A stretch of DNA of 64,000 nucleotides from Lysinibacillus alkalisoli (GTDB lineage Bacteria; Bacillota; Bacilli; Bacillales_A; Planococcaceae): the NCBI RefSeq assembly GCF_014643595.1, contig NZ_BMJT01000012.1, positions 1 to 64,000 of the forward strand, given 5' to 3'. Below, in pieces: positions 17,010 to 25,817 of this stretch. Position 1 is the first letter of the stretch. The number at the start of each line of letters is the position of its first letter. The position numbers and the translations under genes were made by a program. Below the pieces are notes generated by a model. It was given only the letters and a program-made list of their open reading frames with translations. It was not told the origin of the DNA and ran no database searches.

Positions 17010-17768
17010 ATGAAAAATATAATTACTGCGCAAAACATCATAAAAAAATTTGGTGTAGGTGATGAGGAGCAAGTTGTACTACGTGATATATCACTTACTA
17101 TACAAGCAGGGGAATTTGTTGCGATTATGGGGCCGTCTGGTTCTGGCAAATCTACATTAATGCATGCCTTGAGTGGGATGGATAAAGTAACGGAAGGACA
17201 AGTGACTTTTGACGGTAAAGTGTTAGCTCTTTTAAAAGAAAATGAGTTGGCTGATTTACGTAGAAATAAGATGGGCTTTATTTTTCAGCAACCGACATTA
17301 TTAAAAAACATAAATGTGTTAGATAATATTATATTACCTGCTATGCGTGATAAACGAAAACATCGCTCAACTATTATCAAAAAGGCACAGGAATTAATGG
17401 AGCGCACAGGCATTTCAGGATTAGAGAAGCGTGATATTACACAAATGTCTGGCGGACAACTACAACGTGCTGGAATTTGTCGTGCATTATTAAGTAACCC
17501 TAAAGTGATTTTCGGAGATGAGCCAACAGGCGCGCTTAATTCAAAGTCGGCTAAAGAAATTATGAACATCATCACACAAATCAATCAAAATGGCACGACC
17601 GTCATGCTCGTAACCCATGACGCCCAAGTTGCAGCAAAGACAGAGCGCATATTATTTATGCGTGATGGTCAAATCGCAACAGAAATGACGTTGCCACGAT
17701 ACAATGGTCAAGATTTACATGAACGGATAGATAAAGTAACAGCCATTATGAAGGAACTGGGGATATAA
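17010..17768 (+). CDS. ABC transporter ATP-binding protein (LolD/MacB type)
   Basis: 252 aa. Walker [10 protein letters not shown] (about 41-49), Q-loop FQQPTLL, signature MSGGQLQR, Walker B VIFGDEP, H-loop VTHD. It lies 4 bases after the FtsX permease and pairs with it. The C-terminal tail after the ATPase core (about 225-252) is a short amphipathic extension. It ends the TetR-controlled unit; a 15-bp hairpin follows. Confidence 0.92.
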   Translation: MKNIITAQNIIKKFGVGDEEQVVLRDISLTIQAGEFVAIMGPSGSGKSTLMHALSGMDKVTEGQVTFDGKVLALLKENELADLRRNKMGFIFQQPTLLKNINVLDNIILPAMRDKRKHRSTIIKKAQELMERTGISGLEKRDITQMSGGQLQRAGICRALLSNPKVIFGDEPTGALNSKSAKEIMNIITQINQNGTTVMLVTHDAQVAAKTERILFMRDGQIATEMTLPRYNGQDLHERIDKVTAIMKELGI

Positions 17769-17797
17769 ATTACTAACACTATAAATTAGAAATCAAC

Positions 17798-17841
17798 GTA
17801 TAAAAGCAGTAAACGATATGTGAGAGTTACTGCTTTTATAC
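17798..17841 (+). terminator. Long hairpin after the ABC unit
   Basis: Perfect 15-bp arms GTATAAAAGCAGTAA and TTACTGCTTTTATAC with a 14-base loop. There is no long T-run after it, so intrinsic termination is likely but not certain. Confidence 0.65.
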
Positions 17842-17980
17842 AAGGTATAGGTATAAAAAATAGTTAAGTTTGTGAACGCTATCAAATTAAAGATGAGGGA
17901 ATACCCTAATAGGCAGCAACCGATTAATCTCCTATGATAAATGTAGTTGGTACAACAACATTTTGAGGAGGCTTTTTTTT

Positions 17981-19177
17981 ATGACAACGAAAAATACAAC
18001 GATTGCAATTGTTGGGGCAGGCACAGCAGGTATTACGATGGCGGCTCAATTATTGCGTAAAGCACCTTATTTAAAAAATCAAATTCTGATTATAGATCCA
18101 GCCGATAAACATTATTATCAACCATTCTTCACATTAGTAGGTGGAGGCGATGCAAAACTAGAAGATAATGTGCGTCCACAGCAAGAGGTTGTGCCAGAGG
18201 GCGCGACGTTATTAGCGGAGGCTGTTGCCACTTTTCGTCCAGATGAAAATGAAGTAACAACGGTTGAAGGCACAGTTGTACACTATGACTATTTAATGGT
18301 AGCCGCTGGTATTCAATTAGATTGGGATAAGGTTAAAGGACTAAAAGAAACGTTAGGTAAAAATGGTGTGTGCAGTAATTACCATCAAGATTATGTAGAG
18401 AGTACTTGGGAGGCAATGCAAGCTGTAAATGGCGGACGAGCTATTTTTACACAGCCTTCTACGCCAGTGAAGTGTGCAGGTGCGCCGCAAAAAATTATGT
18501 ACCTTGCTGATGAGCATTTTAGAAGAGCGGGTGTACGTGACAAGACGACGATTGAATTTATTTCAGGTATGGATGATTTATTCCCTGTGAAACGTTACTA
18601 TCCTGTATTAAAAGAATTAGTGAAAGAGAAGCATATTGAAGAAACCTACTTCATGGATTTAGTGGAGATTGATGGCAAAGCACAAAAGGCGACGTTTAAA
18701 CATATTGAAACAGGCGAAACGATTACAAGAGGCTTTGATATGATTCATGTTACGCCACCTATGTCAGCACCTAATTTTATTAAAGAAAGCCCTATTGCGA
18801 ATGAGGCAGGCTGGGTAGACTTAGATATGTATACATTGCGTCATACGAAGTATGAGAATATTTTTGGAGCAGGCGATTGTACAAGTTTACCGACTTCTCG
18901 TACAGGTGCAGCTATTCGTAAGCAAGCACCAGTAGCTGTTGATAATTTACTTGCACATAAAAATAAGAAAGCCATGACAGCACGTTATGATGGTTACTCG
19001 TCTTGTCCTGTAGTGACAGGTTATAACACAGTGATGTTAGCTGAGTTTATTTATGGTTATGAAGCGCAAGAATCATTCCCTATTGACCAGCGTAAACAGC
19101 GTCATAGCATGCATATGTTAAAGAAAAATGTATTACCTATGATGTATTGGAATGGCATGCTAAAAGGCACAATGTAA
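17981..19177 (+). CDS. sqr: Sulfide:quinone oxidoreductase (type II)
   Basis: About 398 aa. It oxidises sulfide and passes electrons through FAD to the membrane quinone pool. The N-terminal dinucleotide fold reads IAIVGAGTAGITMA (8-21), with a second FAD motif GAGDCTSLPT near the C-terminus. Cys residues in NGVCSNY, PVKCAGAP and YSSCPVVT fit the SQR catalytic/polysulfide positions. The ATG at 17981 follows TGAGGAGG. DUF1641 follows 13 bases later, a common SQR partner. Upstream, ATACCCTAATAGGC around 17900 faintly resembles half of a CsoR/CstR operator, but is too weak to call. Confidence 0.88.
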   Translation: MTTKNTTIAIVGAGTAGITMAAQLLRKAPYLKNQILIIDPADKHYYQPFFTLVGGGDAKLEDNVRPQQEVVPEGATLLAEAVATFRPDENEVTTVEGTVVHYDYLMVAAGIQLDWDKVKGLKETLGKNGVCSNYHQDYVESTWEAMQAVNGGRAIFTQPSTPVKCAGAPQKIMYLADEHFRRAGVRDKTTIEFISGMDDLFPVKRYYPVLKELVKEKHIEETYFMDLVEIDGKAQKATFKHIETGETITRGFDMIHVTPPMSAPNFIKESPIANEAGWVDLDMYTLRHTKYENIFGAGDCTSLPTSRTGAAIRKQAPVAVDNLLAHKNKKAMTARYDGYSSCPVVTGYNTVMLAEFIYGYEAQESFPIDQRKQRHSMHMLKKNVLPMMYWNGMLKGTM

Positions 19178-19190
19178 AGGAGGAAATAAG

Positions 19191-19757
19191 GTGGCTGAAC
19201 AAACTAAAGAACTTGCAGATGTAATGTTAAAGTTAGAAGATGAAGCGCAAATTGCTTCATTACAATATTTAGTCGAAAAATTACCAACTTTCGTTGAAAC
19301 GTTAAAAGTAGCAGAAGATAAACTCGACTTTATCACCTCTTCCTTACAAGATGAACAATCCTTGAAGGTCATAGCTAATGATGTGGAAGAAAAAATAGAA
19401 CGCTTGCACCTAACAGAGCAACACGTAAACGCTATGATGGATTTAATGCAGTTATTGCCACGCCTCACACCACTAGTGCAGCAACTTGATAACATCGCGG
19501 CTTTTGCTGAAAGTGTGTGGAGTGATAAGCGTACGGTAGACCAACTCCTAACAACAACAAAGGAAACTGTGAATTTATATTTGCCATTAGACCAAGGTCA
19601 GGAAATTTTAACAGCAACAAAAGAAGAGTTTGCACGTACTAAAAATAATGCACCTATTTCGGTATTTGGCTTAATGAAGATGATTAAAGACCCTGTCGTG
19701 CAAGATGGACTTAAAATGATGCAAGCATTTTTAACAACGATGAATAAATATCGTTAA
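19191..19757 (+). CDS. DUF1641 domain protein
   Basis: 188 aa, helical and acidic, starting at GTG (19191) after AAAGGAGG. The family is often found beside sulfide:quinone oxidoreductases and formate dehydrogenase-like genes, and its biochemical role is not established to my knowledge. The C-terminal ISVFGLMKMIKDPVVQDGL is the most conserved-looking segment. It is co-directional with sqr (13-base gap), followed by a terminator, and probably translated from the sqr mRNA. Confidence 0.85.
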   Translation: MAEQTKELADVMLKLEDEAQIASLQYLVEKLPTFVETLKVAEDKLDFITSSLQDEQSLKVIANDVEEKIERLHLTEQHVNAMMDLMQLLPRLTPLVQQLDNIAAFAESVWSDKRTVDQLLTTTKETVNLYLPLDQGQEILTATKEEFARTKNNAPISVFGLMKMIKDPVVQDGLKMMQAFLTTMNKYR

Positions 19758-19762
19758 TAATG

Positions 19763-19796
19763 GAGTGGCGAAACGCGTTTTCGTCGCTCTTTTTTT
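19763..19796 (+). terminator. Terminator of sqr-DUF1641
   Basis: GAGTGGCGAAA, loop CGCG, TTTTCGTCGCTC (with G-U pairs), then T8. Confidence 0.85.
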
Positions 19797-19822
19797 GTAC
19801 ACTAGAAGAAGGGGGTGACAGT

Positions 19823-20842
19823 ATGAACTATGCTGAACAGCTATTTCACCATCTGCAAGATGGCATTATTATTATGGATACGAAGCGTGAAATTAAAAAG
19901 ATTAATCAAGCTGCCCAAAAACTTATGGGATGGCGGGTAGGTGATGTTGTGCCTTACTGTGCCTATTGTGAGTCTCGTCCGTTACAATTACACGAAGAAC
20001 GTTGCTATCTCATTGCCAATCAAGGAAAAGTCCCTTATTTTGAATCTAAACTACCAAGAGTAGGCGAGTATTTAATTAATGTCGAAATGAGTAATGCTTT
20101 AATTTATGAGGCGGATGATACACAAGAGAAGCACTATTTACTAGTAATTCGAGACCGCACAATAAAAGAACAACAAGAGAAGGCAAGGTTATCTAAGAAG
20201 ATGTTACAACATTTAACCGAAGCAAAAGAAGCTGAACATAAGCGATTAAGTCAAGAATTACATGATGGGGTAGGTCAGTCTTTGTACAGTGTAGCCATTG
20301 CAATGGATAATTTATCACTCGTCATAGAAGATGAAGCACTCCACGCGTATATAAAAGAGGTGAGAGATGAAGTAGGTAAGGCGATGGCAGATGTTAAATT
20401 TTACTCTCAATCCTTGCGACCTAAAAGTTTAGACCAACTTGGCTTAATACCAACTGTTGAAAACTTAATTGAATCATTGCGTAAAAAAAGAACAGATTTA
20501 ACGATTACATTACACACAAATTGTTATGAGCGTTTAACTGCGGTAGCTGAAATTAATATTTACCGTGTTGTACAAGAAGCTCTTCATAATATTATGAAAT
20601 ATGCAGAGGCACAGCAAGTTACCATTACATTTGAAAAAGATCGTTTTGGCTTACGTATTTGTATAGAAGACGATGGCATTGGCTTTGATGTGGAGGCTAA
20701 ACGAGAAGGATTAGGCTTATTGCATATGGGGGAGCGCATTTCACAATTGAAAGGTGAAACAATGATACAGTCCATTTTAGGTGAAGGCACAAAAATTAAT
20801 GCTTACATTCCAAAGAATGAATGGCTACGAGAAGGTGAGTAA
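19823..20842 (+). CDS. NarL-type sensor histidine kinase with cysteine-cluster PAS domain
   Basis: About 339 aa, cytoplasmic (no membrane segment). A PAS domain (about 5-110) carries C46, C49 and C61 in the spacing CX2CX11C. This matches the first three ligands of the oxygen-sensing [4Fe-4S] kinase NreB; the fourth Cys position is occupied by Ile. HisKA_3 domain with phospho-acceptor H147 in QELHDGVGQ, then a HATPase with the G-box GLGLLHMGERI. I place the start at the ATG at 19823 after AAGGGGGTGA. The response regulator begins one base after the stop. It lies beside sqr-DUF1641, which suggests a sulfide, redox or oxygen signal (inference). Confidence 0.85.
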   Translation: MNYAEQLFHHLQDGIIIMDTKREIKKINQAAQKLMGWRVGDVVPYCAYCESRPLQLHEERCYLIANQGKVPYFESKLPRVGEYLINVEMSNALIYEADDTQEKHYLLVIRDRTIKEQQEKARLSKKMLQHLTEAKEAEHKRLSQELHDGVGQSLYSVAIAMDNLSLVIEDEALHAYIKEVRDEVGKAMADVKFYSQSLRPKSLDQLGLIPTVENLIESLRKKRTDLTITLHTNCYERLTAVAEINIYRVVQEALHNIMKYAEAQQVTITFEKDRFGLRICIEDDGIGFDVEAKREGLGLLHMGERISQLKGETMIQSILGEGTKINAYIPKNEWLREGE

Positions 20843-21475
20843 GTGAAACTATTAATTGTAGATGATCATTTATTAATTCGTAAAGGTGTAAGGTTATTGC
20901 TTGAAAAAATACCATCTGTTCATGAGATTATTGAAGCGGATAATGGTACAGCAGCCATTACATTAGCGCAACAACAGCAACCAGCCATTATTTTATTAGA
21001 TTTATCGATGCCAGGAGGCTTAGATGGTTTTACTGTAGCTAAAAGTTTACAAGCTACAGTGCCACAAGCTAAAATTATTGTGCTCACAATGCATGATGAA
21101 GAAGCGTATATTAAACAAGCCTTACAACTCAATATTGCGGGTTATTTGTTGAAAAATAGTGAAGAGAATGAGCTAGAAGAAGCGATACAAACCGTGAGCA
21201 ACGGTCAATCTTTTTACCGAACGAAAATGCCAACAGAAGTGTTGCTTAAATTAAAAAGAAACGCTGCAACATCTGTTTTAACACCACGTGAAACAGAAGT
21301 ATTAAGCCTTGTAGGACAAGGCTATACGAATCGACAAGTGGGTGAGCAGCTCCATATTAGCACAAAGACTGTAGAACGCCATAAAGCTAATATGATGCAT
21401 AAGTTACAATTAAAAGAGACGCATGAGTTAATTCAATATAGCATACGTAATCACTATGTTGACGTTAAAAAGTAA
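20843..21475 (+). CDS. NarL/FixJ-family response regulator
   Basis: 210 aa. Receiver domain with the phosphorylatable Asp in IILLDLSMPGG (about D53), conserved acidic pair in VDDHLL, Lys in GYLLKNS. C-terminal LuxR HTH: LTPRETEVLSLVGQGYTNRQ and STKTVERHKANMM. The GTG start directly follows the kinase stop, so the two are co-translated. Targets are unknown; sqr is the closest candidate. Confidence 0.92.
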   Translation: MKLLIVDDHLLIRKGVRLLLEKIPSVHEIIEADNGTAAITLAQQQQPAIILLDLSMPGGLDGFTVAKSLQATVPQAKIIVLTMHDEEAYIKQALQLNIAGYLLKNSEENELEEAIQTVSNGQSFYRTKMPTEVLLKLKRNAATSVLTPRETEVLSLVGQGYTNRQVGEQLHISTKTVERHKANMMHKLQLKETHELIQYSIRNHYVDVKK

Positions 21476-21481
21476 CATGAG

Positions 21482-21515
21482 ACAACCTGCTAAGCTATTG
21501 GTAGGTTGTTTTTAT
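21482..21515 (+). terminator. Terminator of the two-component operon
   Basis: ACAACCT and AGGTTGT arms around a 14-base loop, followed by TTTTTAT. Confidence 0.75.
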
Positions 21516-21631
21516 ATTGTGGATTGGCAAGTAAAGTGCAGTGTGCTTAGTGAATATATGAGCTATATCAGCTATACTAATAAAATAAACAATGACAAGT
21601 TACGCAAGTCCTCAAAAAAGGGGGGAGTAAG

Positions 21632-22003
21632 ATGGAAATTATTATTTCAAATAGTTCCAAAGAGCCAATTTACGAACAAATATACAAACAAATACAAGCT
21701 AAAATTTTAACGGGTGAGTTAACAGAGGGCACGCCTTTACCTTCAATTCGACAGTTAGCAAAAGATTTACATATTAGCGTAATTACAACAAAACGTGCAT
21801 ATGAAGAACTTGAAAAAGCGGGCTTTATTTATTTAATTGTTGGCAAAGGTTCCTTTGTGGCAGAGCAAAACATGAGTGTCATTCGAGAGAAAAAACTGCG
21901 TGTAATAGAGGAGCAGTTACAAGACGTCATTGCTAATAGTAAAGAGATTGGATTACCTTATGAGGAATTACAAGCATTATTAAAGTTGCTTTATGAGGAG
22001 TGA
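21632..22003 (+). CDS. GntR-family regulator, YtrA subfamily
   Basis: 123 aa, the short YtrA form: winged helix IYEQIYKQIQAKILTGEL, then LPSIRQLAKDLHISVITTKR and a short C-terminal dimerisation helix pair. RBS GGGGGAG. YtrA proteins usually repress an adjacent ABC transporter and respond to cell-wall antibiotics. Here the ATPase gene starts 5 bases after the stop. A 25-bp dyad at 23011-23035 before the second ATPase is a plausible operator. Confidence 0.9.
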   Translation: MEIIISNSSKEPIYEQIYKQIQAKILTGELTEGTPLPSIRQLAKDLHISVITTKRAYEELEKAGFIYLIVGKGSFVAEQNMSVIREKKLRVIEEQLQDVIANSKEIGLPYEELQALLKLLYEE

Positions 22004-22008
22004 GTAAG

Positions 22009-22872
22009 ATGGAAAATGTGATTGAGTTTCACAACGTTTCCAAGAAATTTGCCTCTTTTGAGATTGACCAACTCAACTTAAAAGTGAAAAAAGGCTACAT
22101 AACAGGCTTTATTGGCACAAATGGTGCGGGCAAATCAACGATTATTAAAATGATAATGAACATACTACAACCTGATACAGGGGATGTGCATGTATTTGGC
22201 TTACAACAGCCACAAGCAGAAAAGGTTATTAAAAGTCGCCTTGGTTTTGTTTATGACCAAAATATCTTTTATCCATGGCTAAATTTGCAAGAGATACAGA
22301 AAATGATTGCGCCTACTTATCCCACATGGGACCAAGCTACGTTCTTACATTATGTGGAGCAGTTTGAGTTGCCGATGAAGAAGGCAATAAAACATTTTTC
22401 TAAAGGTATGCAGACAAAGGCATCACTTGCGATCGCGTTATCTCACCACGCAGAGCTATTAATTATGGATGAACCAACAGCCGGCTTGGACCCTGCTTTT
22501 CGTATGGAGTTAATGGCTATTTTTCAACAAGTTATGGTAGAGGAAGGGAGAAGTATCTTTTTCTCCACCCATACTACGAGTGATTTAGAGCGTTATGCCG
22601 ATTATATTGTTGTATTAGACCAAGGCAAAATACTTTTACATGCACCAACAGATGAAATTTTACAAAATTACGTCGTGGTGAAAGGGAGTAATACATTATT
22701 AGATCGAGATACTAAAGCGCATTTTATTCATATTATTCAAGAGACACACACATTCAGAGCATTAGCTAGCTGTAAAAGAGAAATAGCCGATATATTTGGA
22801 GAGCATGTTGTGATGGAGAATATTTCATTAGATGAGCTTATCTTTTATTTAAAAGCAGCACAACGACAATAA
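22009..22872 (+). CDS. ABC transporter ATP-binding protein (YtrB-like), first paralogue
   Basis: 287 aa. Walker A GTNGAGKST, signature FSKGMQTKA (the KGMQ form of YtrB/BcrA-type exporters), Walker B LLIMDEPTAGLD, H-loop FSTHTT, and a C-terminal extension of about 70 residues. The ATG at 22009 follows GAGGAGTGAG, which overlaps the GntR stop. No permease follows directly; a hairpin and a second, clearly paralogous ATPase come next, so it may share the permease at 23916. Confidence 0.9.
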   Translation: MENVIEFHNVSKKFASFEIDQLNLKVKKGYITGFIGTNGAGKSTIIKMIMNILQPDTGDVHVFGLQQPQAEKVIKSRLGFVYDQNIFYPWLNLQEIQKMIAPTYPTWDQATFLHYVEQFELPMKKAIKHFSKGMQTKASLAIALSHHAELLIMDEPTAGLDPAFRMELMAIFQQVMVEEGRSIFFSTHTTSDLERYADYIVVLDQGKILLHAPTDEILQNYVVVKGSNTLLDRDTKAHFIHIIQETHTFRALASCKREIADIFGEHVVMENISLDELIFYLKAAQRQ

Positions 22873-22890
22873 CAATAAATTTGAAGTAAA

Positions 22891-22931
22891 CAAGTGGCAA
22901 AGAGAAAGGTCAGTTTTCTCTTTACCACTTG
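22891..22931 (+). terminator. Terminator hairpin of the AAGTGGTAAAG stem family
   Basis: Left arm CAAGTGGCAAAGAGAAA, right arm TTTCTCTTTACCACTTG, then TTTT. The stem sequence recurs at 39053 and 47550. It separates the first ATPase gene from the second. Confidence 0.8.
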
Positions 22932-23010
22932 TTTTATTGATTATATGTATATTCGGCAAATGTAACAGACTAGCTATATTTTTTATTGCAGCTATTGTTA
23001 ATATAGTATA

Positions 23011-23035
23011 TAGTGTATATAAAGTATATATACTA
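23011..23035 (+). promoter_or_regulatory. 25-bp dyad, candidate GntR/YtrA operator
   Basis: TAGTGTATATA, spacer AAG, TATATATACTA; 10 of 11 positions are symmetric. It lies 18 bases before the ATG of the second ATPase, overlaps the RBS-proximal leader and probably the -10 region, and fits repression by the GntR protein encoded at 21632 (inference). Confidence 0.5.
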
Positions 23036-23053
23036 TTATTAGGAGGTAGTCAT

Positions 23054-23923
23054 ATGAAAAATATTGTAGCTTTTAAAAATGTGACAAAATCATTTAATGG
23101 CTTTGCTATAAAAAATATGAACTTAACAATTAAAAAAGGAGAGATCACAGGGTTTATAGGAGCAAACGGTGCAGGTAAGTCAACAACGATTAAATTGATC
23201 ATGAATTTGTTGCAGCCAGATACAGGAGAGGTTACAGTGTTTGGTCAACAATATGCCCACCATGAGAAGGCGATAAAAGAACGTATTGGTTTCGTTTATG
23301 ATAACAATATTTTTTATAAGGATTTACATATAAAAGATATAAGAAGGATTGTTGCACCTGCTTATCAAAGTTGGGATAATGAATTATTTAATCAGTATAT
23401 TAAATTATTTGAGTTACCAACGAACAAGGCCGTTCAAACTTTTTCAAAAGGCATGCAAATGAAAGTATCATTAGCCATGGCATTATCCCACAAGGCAGAA
23501 TTTATTTTAATGGACGAGCCAACAGCCGGTTTGGACCCTGTGTTTCGTAGAGAATTATTAGATATTTTACAGGAGATAGTGAGCGACGGTGAGAGGAGTA
23601 TTTTCTTCTCCACCCATATTACAAGCGATTTGGAGCGTATTGCAGACCGTGTGGCATTTATACAAAAAGGCGAATTATTATTTACAGATACGAAGGCGAA
23701 TATTATGCAAAATTATGCACTTGTTAAAGGCTCTACTTCTCTATTGAATGACGAAGTAAATACGTGCTTTATAAGCATTAGGCAACAAGGCAATCATTTT
23801 GAAGCGCTAACAGGTCATACAGAGAAGGTCGCACAGTTATTAGGGCACCAAGTCCAGCTTGAGAAAGTATCATTAGAAGATATTATTTTTTATGCTAAAG
23901 GAGGAAAAGCTCTCTATGTATAA
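23054..23923 (+). CDS. ABC transporter ATP-binding protein (YtrB-like), second paralogue
   Basis: About 289 aa. Walker A GANGAGKST, signature FSKGMQMKV, Walker B LMDEPTAGLD, H-loop FSTHIT. It aligns with the preceding ATPase throughout, including the C-terminal tail (LEKVSLEDIIFY versus MENISLDELIFY), so it arose by tandem duplication. The ATG at 23054 follows AGGAGG. It overlaps the permease gene by 8 bases and is that permease's direct partner. Confidence 0.92.
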   Translation: MKNIVAFKNVTKSFNGFAIKNMNLTIKKGEITGFIGANGAGKSTTIKLIMNLLQPDTGEVTVFGQQYAHHEKAIKERIGFVYDNNIFYKDLHIKDIRRIVAPAYQSWDNELFNQYIKLFELPTNKAVQTFSKGMQMKVSLAMALSHKAEFILMDEPTAGLDPVFRRELLDILQEIVSDGERSIFFSTHITSDLERIADRVAFIQKGELLFTDTKANIMQNYALVKGSTSLLNDEVNTCFISIRQQGNHFEALTGHTEKVAQLLGHQVQLEKVSLEDIIFYAKGGKALYV

Positions 23924-24527
23924 TTTGATGATAAAAGACTTAATTATTCAAAAGAAACAGCTGTATTTATTTATCCCTTTCATTGTATTTTATGCTTTCT
24001 TTGGTCAACATATGAGCCCGAGCTTTATTTTTTTAATGGCAAGTTTGTATATTCCGCTAAATAGTTATATTTATGAAGAGCAAGTCGATGCCAATGTATT
24101 ATTAAATTCTTTACCTTATACACGTAAAGAAATTGTTGTGGCAAAGTATATGGGAGCTATTATTTATATGGTGATGGCAGTTGCGGTAACAAGTGTAATT
24201 TTATATGTGGCAAGATTCCCTTTTACCTGGCAAGATATTGCTCTTGCAGTAGGTATGTTCTTTATTTTTAGTGCCGTTGCCTTTCCCTTGTTTTATATCT
24301 TAAAACCAGGTTATATTGGTGCAGTTATGATTATTGGATTGATTGTGTTAGCGAGTATGGGGCCTATAGTTTTTCGTTTTTTATCGCAGTATTTGCCGGC
24401 AATTTCAAATTTCATTACCCAAACGCCACAACCTATACTATATGGACTTGGTGCTATTATTTCGATAATTTTATATGTCATTTCATGGTTAACAAGTCAT
24501 ACAGTATACCAACGCAAAGTATTTTAA
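23916..24527 (+). CDS. ABC-2 type permease
   Basis: About 203 aa with roughly six membrane segments (about 16-35, 36-50, 78-100, 108-127, 132-155, 172-195). EEQVDANVLLNSLPYTRKEI is characteristic of ABC-2 permeases in YtrB-type transporters. The start at ATG 23916 follows AAAGGAGG and overlaps the end of the ATPase gene, giving translational coupling. It is the only permease for two ATPase genes. Confidence 0.85.
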   Translation: MYNLMIKDLIIQKKQLYLFIPFIVFYAFFGQHMSPSFIFLMASLYIPLNSYIYEEQVDANVLLNSLPYTRKEIVVAKYMGAIIYMVMAVAVTSVILYVARFPFTWQDIALAVGMFFIFSAVAFPLFYILKPGYIGAVMIIGLIVLASMGPIVFRFLSQYLPAISNFITQTPQPILYGLGAIISIILYVISWLTSHTVYQRKVF

Positions 24528-24556
24528 ACCCATTAAGTAACCCATAACTTAAACAT

Positions 24557-24591
24557 AAAAAAGAGAAGCGATTTTTATCACTTCTCTTTTT
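24557..24591. terminator. Bidirectional terminator between converging operons
   Basis: AAAAAAGAGAAGCGA and TCACTTCTCTTTTT form a stem with A and T tails on both sides. It serves the permease (ends 24527) and the MacB-like permease (ends 24600, minus). Confidence 0.85.
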
Positions 24592-24599
24592 ATTATTTG

Positions 24600-25817
24600 T
24601 TATTCGTAGCGTAAAGCTTCGATTGGGCTAAGCTTAGACGCTTTATTTGCAGGTAAAATACCGAATACAATCCCAATGAATGACGAGAACAATACACCAA
24701 TTAGTATAATAACGGGGTTAAGAATCGGTGTAAATGGCAAGAATGAACCAACAATCGTTGTAATTAATATAGCAATGCCTACACCAATTAAACCACCTAA
24801 TGATGTTAATGTAATCGACTCAATTAAAAATTGTAATAAAATTTGACCACGTGTGGCACCAAGTGCTTTACGTAAACCAATTTCGCGTGTACGTTCTGTT
24901 ACAGACACAAGCATAATATTCATAACGCCAATACCACCTACTAATAAAGAGATGCCAGCGATACTACTAATGAATAAAGTAATGGTAGTGAAGAATTTTT
25001 CACTCTCTTCTACATATTTAGCCATATCATCAGGTATGTACATACCATCTTCACTAGCTATAATTTCATTAAGTTTTTCAGCAGCAGCTTGCCCTGTCTC
25101 TGATACAGTCTCGGGGTTATCCGCAATGACATTAATCGTGTCTATTTCTTGACTACCAAACATCATAGCAATTAATGTGCGTGGCATTAGCGCTTCACCA
25201 CTTGAGAATCCATCTATTTCTTGTAATTCTTTAGGTAACATGGATTCATAAACACCTACAACTTTGTAAGGGTTATCGTTAATGTCTACAATAGCTCCAA
25301 CAGCTTCTTCATCTGCTTTAAACAATTTTTCACGCACTAAAGAGTCAATCATAACGACGCGTGAGTAACTATCGTTGTCACGTGTATTTAAACGTCGACC
25401 TTCTAATAATTTTAAATCTTTTGTAATGAAATATTGGTTATCAACACCTGTAATTTGCATTTCAGAAGATTTATCGTTGTTAACGAATGTTCCCCAACCA
25501 TTGTTAGTCCCTAATACACTTTTGACACCAGGTACTTCACGTAATTGTGCTAAATCTTCTGAGGTAACCGTTGGAGGTTCCATCCACATCATACCGTCGT
25601 CCTCTTCAGACATCATAGGCTCAAACTGTAGCGTAATCGCATTTTCATCTGTATTAAACATATCATCAGACAATTGTTGTTTAGCACCGTCACCAATGGC
25701 TACAACAATAATTACAGCGCCCACCCCAATAATAATGCCAAGCATGGTTAGGATTGAGCGTACTTTATGGTTCCAGACAGATGATAACGCTAGTATAAAA
25801 CTTTCCCATATATTCAC
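24600..25817 (-). CDS. MacB/YknZ-like ABC permease
   Basis: 405 aa. N-terminal membrane segment (about 20-42, LTMLGIIIGVGAVIIVVAIG), MacB periplasmic-type domain (about 45-270), then three membrane segments with an FtsX core: ERTREIGLRKALGATRGQI, and PANKASKLSPIEALRYE at the end. It is the third gene of a minus-strand operon adaptor-ATPase-permease, overlapping the ATPase gene by 4 bases. The layout matches YknXYZ of B. subtilis, which protects against the SdpC toxin; the real substrate here is unknown. Confidence 0.9.
   Translation of the reverse strand: MNIWESFILALSSVWNHKVRSILTMLGIIIGVGAVIIVVAIGDGAKQQLSDDMFNTDENAITLQFEPMMSEEDDGMMWMEPPTVTSEDLAQLREVPGVKSVLGTNNGWGTFVNNDKSSEMQITGVDNQYFITKDLKLLEGRRLNTRDNDSYSRVVMIDSLVREKLFKADEEAVGAIVDINDNPYKVVGVYESMLPKELQEIDGFSSGEALMPRTLIAMMFGSQEIDTINVIADNPETVSETGQAAAEKLNEIIASEDGMYIPDDMAKYVEESEKFFTTITLFISSIAGISLLVGGIGVMNIMLVSVTERTREIGLRKALGATRGQILLQFLIESITLTSLGGLIGVGIAILITTIVGSFLPFTPILNPVIILIGVLFSSFIGIVFGILPANKASKLSPIEALRYE

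Noticed and set aside
17895-17912. CsoR/CstR-like operator before sqr
   Set aside because: ATACCCTAATAGGC shows only a short dyad and lacks the GGGTAT half expected of such operators.
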